DNA from: JACCYQ01 sp036675565
GTDB taxonomy: Bacteria; Bacteroidota; Bacteroidia; Chitinophagales; Chitinophagaceae
DNA length: 27,715 nt
Reading direction: 5' to 3'
NCBI GenBank assembly: GCA_036675565.1
Contig: JAKFER010000170.1
Location: 1-27,715 of the forward strand
Position 1 is the stretch's first letter. Every line of letters starts with the position of its first letter. Below are positions 17,432 through 23,964 of the stretch, in pieces. The translations under genes and the position numbers were made by a program. The notes below the pieces were generated by a model that was given only the letters and a program-made list of their open reading frames with translations, searched no databases and had not been told where the DNA came from.

Positions 17432-18234
17432 AATCCCCATTTCAAAAAAACGGGCAAGGCTTTACCCCAGGTAGGCATATCGTGACGACCATCCGGCATT
17501 TCATAATAAAATATGTCTTTGTTTTTATCATAACCCTTGGATTCAAGATCCTTTATTAAATCAAGCGTATCATCAATAGAATCGATGATCCCATTATTAT
17601 TCCGGTCCTGCGTTTCATCCATATTCCCACATTGAAAAAAGAATTTCGTTCCAGGATGATATCTTCCTTTACGAATTTGATTATGCATGATCCTATGCTG
17701 ATCATCATTGTATTTAATATCCTTTGCATCCATGGAGCGCCACCACAAAGAACCTGAAAAAACACCTGCCATATTAAATACTTCCGGCTGATGCCAAACA
17801 ATATCCAAAGCTGATAACCCTCCCAGGCTGAAACCAGCAAATGACTTCTGAGTGAATGTTATTTCGGGATATGTTTCCTGTAAAAAAGGTAATAATTCCT
17901 GCAGGATGAATGAACTATACAAATCTGCCTTATTACCCAGGCCAAGATAATCGGGAACACCAGCTACGCCATATTCCCTTTTGCGATCAGTACCCGCTTC
18001 TATGGCTACACAACATAATGGATTGATTTCTTTTCTTTGATAAAGTCCGTGAAGGATTTTCTTCAAACCCACTTCCTCCATATTCTGCCCATCATTAATT
18101 AATAATAAAGGCATCTTTTTTAACACCGGGTAATCCTTAGGTAAAAAAACATGTATTAAAACATTTCTTTTTAAAAAAGAGGATATAATGATGTATTTAA
18201 AAAGGATGACTTCTTCTTTGCTGATCGTTTTCAT
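17425..18234 (-). CDS. Alpha/beta-hydrolase esterase (Esterase D/Fes-like) with a calcium-loop insert
   Basis: The frame is open to a TTG at 18243, but ATG 18234 is preferred because the TTG overlaps the -7 box; this gives 269 residues and no signal peptide, so a cytosolic enzyme. It fits the putative esterase family (PF00756-like) that hydrolyses esters or thioesters such as S-formylglutathione, feruloyl or siderophore esters. The nucleophile elbow GFSLGG places Ser136; CGNMDE (Asp206) and DGRHDM (His251) are the likely acid and base. Residues 210-221, DRNNNGIIDSID, match an EF-hand/dockerin-type calcium loop inserted between acid and base. It is divergent from the ATP-grasp gene and shares its promoter region, which suggests a common pathway. 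C-terminal residues and stop lie in repeat DNA. The substrate is unknown. Confidence 0.85.
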   Translation of the reverse strand: MKTISKEEVILFKYIIISSFLKRNVLIHVFLPKDYPVLKKMPLLLINDGQNMEEVGLKKILHGLYQRKEINPLCCVAIEAGTDRKREYGVAGVPDYLGLGNKADLYSSFILQELLPFLQETYPEITFTQKSFAGFSLGGLSALDIVWHQPEVFNMAGVFSGSLWWRSMDAKDIKYNDDQHRIMHNQIRKGRYHPGTKFFFQCGNMDETQDRNNNGIIDSIDDTLDLIKDLESKGYDKNKDIFYYEMPDGRHDMPTWGKALPVFLKWGFS

Positions 18235-18240
18235 TAGTAT

Positions 18241-18248
18241 CAAAAATA
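18241..18248 (-). promoter_or_regulatory. -7 box of the esterase gene
   Basis: TATTTTTG on the minus strand fully matches TAnnTTTG and ends only six bases before ATG 18234, so the transcript would be almost leaderless. Confidence 0.5.
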
Positions 18249-18325
18249 AGTAAACGAAACTGACATAAGATTATTAACCTTATGAAAAAGATAAAAGGTT
18301 ATTTAACTATATTACAATGGAAAAA

Positions 18326-18333
18326 TAAATTTG
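18326..18333 (+). promoter_or_regulatory. -7 box of the ATP-grasp gene
   Basis: TAAATTTG is a full match to TAnnTTTG, 58 bases before ATG 18392. The expected transcription start near 18339 falls within the inverted repeat 18334-18360. Confidence 0.5.
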
Positions 18334-18360
18334 AATGATGCCTTTCTGATGCGCATCATT
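18334..18360. promoter_or_regulatory. Inverted repeat at the ATP-grasp transcription start
   Basis: AATGATGC (18334-18341) and GCATCATT (18353-18360) are perfect arms around 11 bases; an inner palindrome GATGCGCATC (18348-18357) overlaps the right arm. It starts directly after the -7 box, so it could be an operator or a 5'-end mRNA stem. Confidence 0.45.
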
Positions 18361-18391
18361 TCTTTATCAAAATGTGATTTAAAAATTATTT

Positions 18392-19348
18392 ATGAAGAAA
18401 ATAGGCATTTTGTTCGGCAAAGAAAGATCATTCCCTATGGCTTTTATCGAAAGGATAAATGGAAAAGCAATTAAAGATGTTGTAGCAGAGCCGGTTCGGA
18501 TAGACAAGGCCATGCAGGGTGAGCCCGGAGGTTATGCCGTTATCGTTGATCGCATTTCGCAAGACGTTCCATTTTACCGTACCTGGTTAAAAAATGAAGC
18601 ATTAACAGGAACCGCAGTGATCAACAATCCATTTTGGTGGAGCGCCGATGATAAATATTTTAATAATTGCCTGATGACCAAAATTGGAGTACCCGTTCCC
18701 AAAACGGCAATTCTTCCTTCCAATGAATTACCAACAGATACTTCAGGTGATTCATTTTCCAACCTGGCCTACCCTATGGATTGGGAAAATATTTTTAATT
18801 ATGTGGGGTTTCCGGCTTACATGAAACCATATGCCGGTGGCGGATGGAAAAGTGTTTATCGATTAGAGGATGCAAGGGATTTTTATGAAAAACACAACGA
18901 AACCGGCCAACTGGTTATGCTGTTGCAGGAAGAAATTGTTTTTGATGAATATTACCGGTGTTATTGTATCGGCGGAAAACATATCCGCATCATGCCGTAT
19001 GAACCACGCAATCCTTTTCATTTAAGATATGCGGCTTCCTTCACTCCTTCTATTGAAAGATTAAAACAAATGGAAGATATTGTATACCGCATCAACCAGT
19101 ACCTGGGTTATGATTTCAATACTGTTGAACTCGCCATCAGGGATGGTGTTCCTTATGCCATTGATTTCGGCAACCCGGCGCCGGATGCGGAACAATCAAG
19201 TGTTGGCATGGATAATTTTGAATGGGTTGTTGAAACAGCCGCTAATTATGCCATTGAAAGAGCATTGGAACACATACCTGATGCTGATAACCTGACCTGG
19301 GGTGAATATATCAAAAGATCAGCGGCTAAAAAACCGTTAGCGCAATAG
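18392..19348 (+). CDS. RimK-like ATP-grasp ligase
   Basis: This 318-residue cytosolic protein has the ATP-grasp fold in normal order. Such enzymes join a carboxylate, activated as acyl phosphate, to an amine. The N-terminal preATP-grasp part (1-90) is followed by the ATP-binding segment: FPAYMKPYAGGGWKSV with Lys145, the adenine hinge LLQEEI (178-182 region), then the metal-binding C-terminal part DFNTVELAIRDG and YAIDFGNPAPD (Glu246, Asp258, Asn261). It is shorter than D-Ala-D-Ala ligase and closest in style to RimK/GshB-like amide ligases. The next gene on the same strand, 132 bp on, is a GCS2 ligase, and an esterase is divergent upstream. This points to synthesis of a small peptide or amide, but no substrate can be named. 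ATG 18392 fits the conserved beginning MKKIGILFGKE. Confidence 0.87.
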   Translation: MKKIGILFGKERSFPMAFIERINGKAIKDVVAEPVRIDKAMQGEPGGYAVIVDRISQDVPFYRTWLKNEALTGTAVINNPFWWSADDKYFNNCLMTKIGVPVPKTAILPSNELPTDTSGDSFSNLAYPMDWENIFNYVGFPAYMKPYAGGGWKSVYRLEDARDFYEKHNETGQLVMLLQEEIVFDEYYRCYCIGGKHIRIMPYEPRNPFHLRYAASFTPSIERLKQMEDIVYRINQYLGYDFNTVELAIRDGVPYAIDFGNPAPDAEQSSVGMDNFEWVVETAANYAIERALEHIPDADNLTWGEYIKRSAAKKPLAQ

Positions 19349-19350
19349 CA

Positions 19351-19480
19351 GTTTAGATGTATGGATGTTTAGCTGTTTAGGTGTTTAGAGATTTTTCCTA
19401 ACCCTTAACCTTAACTCTAAACTTTATCTAAACTCTAAACCCTGAACTCTAAACTCTAAACCTTAAACTCTAAACTCTAA
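19351..19480. repeat. Mirrored array: GTTTAGNN octamers then CTAAACY heptamers
   Basis: Left arm 19351-19390 is five 8-bp units (GTTTAGAT, GTATGGAT, GTTTAGCT, GTTTAGGT, GTTTAGAG). After six bases the right arm 19397-19480 has about twelve 7-bp units of CTAAACT/CTAAACC type, with one 6-base unit and a TTAT interruption. The arms are near reverse complements and could fold into one long imperfect hairpin. It fills the whole gap between the ATP-grasp stop and the GCS2 start; the last unit is CTAAATG, containing the start codon. Confidence 0.9.
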
Positions 19481-20593
19481 ATGGCCCAATTAAATTACAG
19501 TCATTTTACACTAGGCATTGAAGAAGAATACATGGTGATTGATCCCGAGAGCAGGGAATTAAAAAGCCATGAACAAAAAATTGTTATTGAAGGGCAGAAA
19601 GTGATTAAAGATAAAGTGAAGGCAGAAATGCACCAGGCAGTTGTAGAAGTTGGAACGGACATTTGCAAAAATGTTGATGAAGCTTTTTCTGATGTTGCGG
19701 TTTTGCGTAAAACCATGTTCGACATTGCACAATCGATCGGGCTTTCCATGGGCGCCGCCGGTACGCATCCATTCAGTCATTGGGAAAGCCAGTTGATTAC
19801 GGATCATATCCGTTACAATGAAATAGTCAATGAATTACAGGAAGCTGCCCGCAGTAATTTAATTTTCGGTTTGCATGTACATGTAGGAATGGACACCCGC
19901 GAAATGGCCATGCACATTGCTAATTCAACCCGGTATTTTTTACCGCATGTTTTTGCTTTAAGTGTAAATTCCCCTTTTTGGGAAGGCAGGCATACAGGAT
20001 ATAAATCTTTCAGAACAAAAGTTTTTGATAAATTTCCCCGTACAGGCATACCCGATAGTTTTAACAGCATAGAAGATTATGATTGTTACATAAAATTGCT
20101 GGTAAAAACCAATTGTATTGACAACGCTAAAAAAATATGGTGGGATATCCGCGTTCACCCATTTTTTAACACGGTTGAATTTCGCATTTGCGATGTACCT
20201 ATGACGGTTGATGAAACCATAACATTAGCCGCCATATTCCAGGCTTTGTGTGCTAAGATTTATAAACTGCGTTTACAGAATTTAAATTTTATTCAATATA
20301 GTCGCCACCTGATCAATGAAAATAAATGGCGGGCCAGTCGTTATGGTATTGATGGAAGACTGATTGATTTTGGAAAAGAAGAAGAAGTGAATACCAGGGT
20401 GCTCATTTATGAATTACTCGATTTTATTGATGATGTGGTTGATGAATTAGGTTCACGCCACCGGGTAGCGTATGTACACAAAATGCTGGAACAAGGCACA
20501 GGTGCAGACCGGCAGCTGGCTGTGTATGAAGAATCAAAAAACCTGGTAAGTGTGGTAGATTATATACGCGGCCAGTTTTTGGCTGGCGTTTAA
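19481..20593 (+). CDS. GCS2/YbdK-family carboxylate-amine ligase
   Basis: The 370-residue product belongs to glutamate-cysteine ligase family 2 (COG2170), ATP-dependent enzymes with the glutamine-synthetase-like fold that couple a carboxylate to an amine. Length fits YbdK. Metal and nucleotide motifs are visible: GIEEEYMVIDPES (Glu14-Glu16), HPFSHWESQLITDHIRY, the strand IFGLHVHVGM (His132, His134), and the later stretch VHPFFNTVEFRICD. YbdK has weak gamma-glutamylcysteine ligase activity in vitro but its true substrate is unknown, and partnership with an ATP-grasp gene suggests a dedicated product rather than glutathione. The only upstream DNA is the CTAAACY array running to the ATG, so no ribosome-binding site or own promoter is evident; cotranscription with the ATP-grasp gene is likely. 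Confidence 0.92.
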   Translation: MAQLNYSHFTLGIEEEYMVIDPESRELKSHEQKIVIEGQKVIKDKVKAEMHQAVVEVGTDICKNVDEAFSDVAVLRKTMFDIAQSIGLSMGAAGTHPFSHWESQLITDHIRYNEIVNELQEAARSNLIFGLHVHVGMDTREMAMHIANSTRYFLPHVFALSVNSPFWEGRHTGYKSFRTKVFDKFPRTGIPDSFNSIEDYDCYIKLLVKTNCIDNAKKIWWDIRVHPFFNTVEFRICDVPMTVDETITLAAIFQALCAKIYKLRLQNLNFIQYSRHLINENKWRASRYGIDGRLIDFGKEEEVNTRVLIYELLDFIDDVVDELGSRHRVAYVHKMLEQGTGADRQLAVYEESKNLVSVVDYIRGQFLAGV

Positions 20594-20632
20594 ATAAAAA
20601 ACCTGTAATGAAAGTTGATTTCATTACAGGTT
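20594..20632 (-). terminator. Terminator of the dodecin gene
   Basis: Perfect 14-bp arms (AACCTGTAATGAAA at 20600-20613, TTTCATTACAGGTT at 20619-20632) enclose a 5-base loop. On the minus strand the stem is followed by a T-rich tract, so it serves the dodecin transcript; it may also slow plus-strand readthrough from the GCS2 gene. Confidence 0.85.
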
Positions 20633-20649
20633 GATATCAATTTGAAATA

Positions 20650-20871
20650 CTAAGAAGGCACGTTTTCCTTAGAATCAAGACGGAAAGAAATTTTACAGAT
20701 CACTCCATAAGAAACGATCTTGCCATCTTTCACATGCCCTTTCATATCTTTTACAAAAACCGAATCAATGTTATGAATGGTTTTTGAGGCTTCTGTTACG
20801 GCATTACTAACAGCTTCATCAAAACTTTTTGGAGATGAAGCAATTACTTCAATGACTTTTACAATTGGCAT
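20650..20871 (-). CDS. Dodecin-family flavin-binding protein
   Basis: Starting at ATG 20871 the protein has 73 residues, the usual dodecin size; the frame stays open to 20943 but the added residues are unlike the family. Dodecins form hollow dodecamers that store flavin or CoA. MPIVKVIEVIASSPKSFDEAV and then the helix NAVTEASKTI and the strands VKDGKIVSYGV and CKISFRL follow the beta-alpha-beta-beta plan. At the position of the flavin-stacking Trp of classical dodecins (before the second strand) there is Ser37 in NIDSVFV, so flavin binding may differ; Trp-less relatives exist in this phylum. A strong terminator follows. A weak -7-like GATATTTG lies at 20951-20958 (minus). Confidence 0.85.
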   Translation of the reverse strand: MPIVKVIEVIASSPKSFDEAVSNAVTEASKTIHNIDSVFVKDMKGHVKDGKIVSYGVICKISFRLDSKENVPS

Positions 20872-21016
20872 AATACAAGATTTACTATGAAGAAAATAAT
20901 TTACGTACCAGATCTGTAAGGTGAGAAGAAATGATACATACATTCATATGCAAATATCATACTAACGAAATTTGACATGTTCAAATAGAGATACTCATCC
21001 AAACAAAATGAATGAT

Positions 21017-22042
21017 TTAAAAACTCCCGGCATCCACATCTTTGATAAACTTTGTAACGCCTTCCATAAATACTTTCTGGTCATCCCACATGGCCAGGTG
21101 ACTGCCATTCGGGCAATGCAGGTATCGCCCATTCTTTACTTTTTTACTTTGCTCCTCCATCATTTTCGGATCCATGGTATCGTATTCAGCACCAACCATT
21201 AATGTAGGGACTTCAATTTTCTCCAGGTCATTCATTCTATCCCAGGTTAATAACCTGCCTGAAACGGAAAATTCACTGGGCCCCTGCATCATTACATACA
21301 CCGGGTAGTTTACATGTTTAAAGGTTCGGTTAACTGCATCAGGCCAAACAGGCAGGCGGCAAATATGTTTATTGTAATATTCTGTTCTTAGTAATTGTTG
21401 GTAATTGGGGTCGTCCATTTGTTTCAGGGATTCATAAGCCATTAATGAATCCACTGCTGTCTTTCTCATTCCGGTTCTCAATTGCTCGCCATATTTAGCA
21501 TATGATGGAATACTGGCCATCATATTACACACGATTAACCCTTTCAGATTATCCTGGTATTTTAAAGCATATTCCATGGCTAAAATACCTCCCCAGGAAT
21601 TTCCAAGTACATAAAAATTTTCTTTATTGGCACCTATAGCCTGCCTAACCTGTTCCACTTCTTCTACAAAACGCTCCGTTTGCCAAAGTGAGCTATCTGT
21701 TGGCTGATCGGAATAATAGGAACCCAACTGGTCATAATAATAGAATTCAAATCCTTCTCTTGGAAAATAGCTTTCGAAACATTCAAAATATTCATGCGTC
21801 ATTGCAGGCCCTCCATGCAGTAATAAAACTTTGATCCGGTTATTATTTCCTACACGTTTGGTCCACACATTAAAATTGCCAATTGGAGTGGTTATGGGAA
21901 TGAGGCGAACGCCACCGCTTAATACAGCACTATCACCATAATTGAAATAAGTATCTACCGGCATTTCACTGGTATCCTCCCTGCCTGTTTTTTGCTGGCA
22001 GGAGATAACTAAAATAAACAGCAACAACATTAAGATTCTCAT
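21017..22042 (-). CDS. Proline iminopeptidase-like alpha/beta hydrolase (peptidase S33), lipoprotein
   Basis: The 341-residue protein starts with a lipoprotein signal, LVISC with Cys15, so it is envelope-anchored, unlike the cytosolic proline iminopeptidases. The fold and motifs are those of S33 aminopeptidases, which remove N-terminal proline or other residues from short peptides. HGGPAMTHEYF (76-86) is the oxyanion HGGPG region, GNSWGG places the nucleophile Ser149, GAEYDTMDP gives the acid (Asp288 or Asp291), and GSHLAMWDD gives His315. It lies 145 bp upstream of the dodecin gene on the same strand and divergent from the secreted amidase, which suggests a shared role in breaking down peptides or amides outside the cytoplasm. 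Some members of the family are amide or ester hydrolases, so peptidase activity is inferred. Confidence 0.88.
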   Translation of the reverse strand: MRILMLLLFILVISCQQKTGREDTSEMPVDTYFNYGDSAVLSGGVRLIPITTPIGNFNVWTKRVGNNNRIKVLLLHGGPAMTHEYFECFESYFPREGFEFYYYDQLGSYYSDQPTDSSLWQTERFVEEVEQVRQAIGANKENFYVLGNSWGGILAMEYALKYQDNLKGLIVCNMMASIPSYAKYGEQLRTGMRKTAVDSLMAYESLKQMDDPNYQQLLRTEYYNKHICRLPVWPDAVNRTFKHVNYPVYVMMQGPSEFSVSGRLLTWDRMNDLEKIEVPTLMVGAEYDTMDPKMMEEQSKKVKNGRYLHCPNGSHLAMWDDQKVFMEGVTKFIKDVDAGSF

Positions 22043-22058
22043 GTTTTATTATTTGGTT

Positions 22059-22067
22059 CAAAAGATA
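22059..22067 (-). promoter_or_regulatory. Possible -7 box of the S33 hydrolase gene
   Basis: TATCTTTTG on the minus strand resembles TAnnTTTG with one extra T, 16 bases before the ATG at 22042. Confidence 0.35.
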
Positions 22068-22294
22068 ACCATTTATTTATTTAAATTGACCTGACTAAAA
22101 CAAAATGATAATCATCTAAAATGCCATGATCTCAATTACAAACAATCATTTTTAAGTTTAATAAGATTAGTTGCCTGTTTTAAATATCGTTTACTCAAAA
22201 AATTTTCAAATGAAATGAGCCATAAGCTATCGCATACCAAAGCGGAATGATTATTTGGCGAATTCCATATGACTAAAAAAAAATAAAAAAACAT

Positions 22295-23941
22295 ATGAAA
22301 TTTATCATTACACTGCTTTTCCTTTTTTCTACAAGTCAGGTGTTTTCCCAAACCCGAAAAGATAGTTTGCGTGTAATTGAGCAGTCTTTGCAATTAGTTG
22401 ATCTCCATTTCACAGAACCAGAATTGGATTCAATGCTGGACGATGTAAAACAGAATACCCGCATTTATGAAAACATGCACAAACAATATCCACCCAATAA
22501 TCTCGCCTACCCTTTTGCATTTAATCCTGCACCATATGGCTTTAAAATTCCACAGAATCAACAAAAAATAGTGTGGGATATTCCAAAAAATACGGCCTTA
22601 CCAATTAACAGAAATGATCTTGCATTTTATTCAATACCCCAATTAGCATCTCTTATCAAAAACAAAAAAATCAGTTCAACGGAACTGACTACATTTTTTT
22701 TAAACCGGTTGAAAAAATGGGGAGATACATTAGAATGTGTGATCACCCTTACAGAAGAACTGGCTTTGCAGCAGGCAAAGCAAGCAGACCAGGATTTGGC
22801 CAAAGGAATATACCGTGGTCCACTACATGGTATACCATACGGGTTAAAAGATCTTTTTGCAGTTAAGGGATATCGCACCACTTTTGGATCAACACCATAT
22901 AAAGACCAGGTAATTGATGAAAACGCCTATGTATACACGAAATTAAAAGAAGCAGGCGCCGTGCATTGTGCTAAACTTTCTTTAGGCGCATTGGCCTATG
23001 ATAATATCTGGTTCGGTGGCTTCACCCGAAATCCATGGAACCTGGCACAGGGAAGCAGTGGCTCCAGTGCCGGATCGGCAGCAGCAACTGTCGCAGGTTT
23101 ATTGCCATTTGCAATTGGCACAGAAACTTTGGGTTCAATTATTTCACCTTCCACACGTACAGGCGCAACCGGGCTTCGGCCTACTTTTGGAACGGTCAGC
23201 CGCAGTGGCGCAATGGTGCTTTGCTGGAGTTTAGATAAGATCGGCCCCATTTGCCGGAGTGCGGAAGATGCTGCTATTGTGTATCATTTTATACATGGCA
23301 CGGATGAAAAAGATGCGGGTTCTGTTAATCATGCATTTAATTTTAATGGTAAACAGGATATTAAAAAATTGCGCATAGCCTTTGCCGATAATTATTTTCA
23401 GCGTTTGCCAAAAGATGCTATGGAATGGTCTGTGCTTGAAACTTACCGGTCGATGGGCGTTGAATTAATACCGGTTCAATTTCCCGATTCGCTCTACCCT
23501 TTTAATATCGTTAGCCTTGTATTGAATGCTGAATCTGCGGCAGCATTTGATGAACTGACAAGAGATAACCGGGATGACCTGATTGAAAGACAAGACAAAG
23601 ATTTTTGGCCAAATAGTTTTAGAACGGCAAGATTAATACCTGCCGTGGAATATATTAACGCCAATCGGTACCGTTATAAACTGATGGAAGGAATACATGC
23701 ATTCATGCAAAATTATGATGTTGTAATTGTTCCCACATATATGGGCAGGCAGCTTTCAATAACCAACTTAACCGGCCACCCTGCCGTTGTTATGCCAATG
23801 GGCTTTAATAATTCAGGATTACCGCAAAGCATTACTTTGTTGGGTAACTTGTATGATGAAGCTTCCATATTGGCTGCAGCCAAAGCTTTTCAACAGGCAA
23901 CTGATCATCATCAGAAACATCCGCCTAAATTTGCCCATTAA
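22295..23941 (+). CDS. Secreted amidase (amidase signature family)
   Basis: The 548-residue protein has a cleavable signal peptide (about 1-19, ending VFSQ) and a 90-residue N-terminal extension before the amidase domain. The Ser-cisSer-Lys triad is complete: Lys185 in GIPYGLKDLFAVKG, cis-Ser257 in SSGSSAGSAAATVAG, and nucleophile Ser281 in GTETLGSIISPS; the 24-residue spacing between the two serines is the family norm. These enzymes cleave amide bonds in substrates from aliphatic amides to peptides; the glutamine-tRNA amidotransferase subunit GatA is cytosolic and lacks a signal, so this is not GatA. The next gene, an amidohydrolase lipoprotein, starts 23 bases after the stop, so the two are very likely one operon. 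The substrate is unknown. Confidence 0.92.
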   Translation: MKFIITLLFLFSTSQVFSQTRKDSLRVIEQSLQLVDLHFTEPELDSMLDDVKQNTRIYENMHKQYPPNNLAYPFAFNPAPYGFKIPQNQQKIVWDIPKNTALPINRNDLAFYSIPQLASLIKNKKISSTELTTFFLNRLKKWGDTLECVITLTEELALQQAKQADQDLAKGIYRGPLHGIPYGLKDLFAVKGYRTTFGSTPYKDQVIDENAYVYTKLKEAGAVHCAKLSLGALAYDNIWFGGFTRNPWNLAQGSSGSSAGSAAATVAGLLPFAIGTETLGSIISPSTRTGATGLRPTFGTVSRSGAMVLCWSLDKIGPICRSAEDAAIVYHFIHGTDEKDAGSVNHAFNFNGKQDIKKLRIAFADNYFQRLPKDAMEWSVLETYRSMGVELIPVQFPDSLYPFNIVSLVLNAESAAAFDELTRDNRDDLIERQDKDFWPNSFRTARLIPAVEYINANRYRYKLMEGIHAFMQNYDVVIVPTYMGRQLSITNLTGHPAVVMPMGFNNSGLPQSITLLGNLYDEASILAAAKAFQQATDHHQKHPPKFAH

Positions 23942-23964
23942 TCACATATAGAAATAATCAGCAA

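Noticed and set aside
19397..19480. CTAAACC-type repeats as a true telomere or linear replicon end
   Set aside because: The array is short, degenerate, internal and lies between intact genes on the same strand; similar arrays recur in other spacers.
19351..19480. CRISPR array
   Set aside because: Units are 7-8 bp and contiguous, without unique spacers of constant length, and no cas gene is near.
22136..22393. An 85-residue minus-strand frame in the S33/amidase spacer
   Set aside because: It runs into the amidase gene from the other strand and has no family features; the spacer is AT-rich and probably regulatory.
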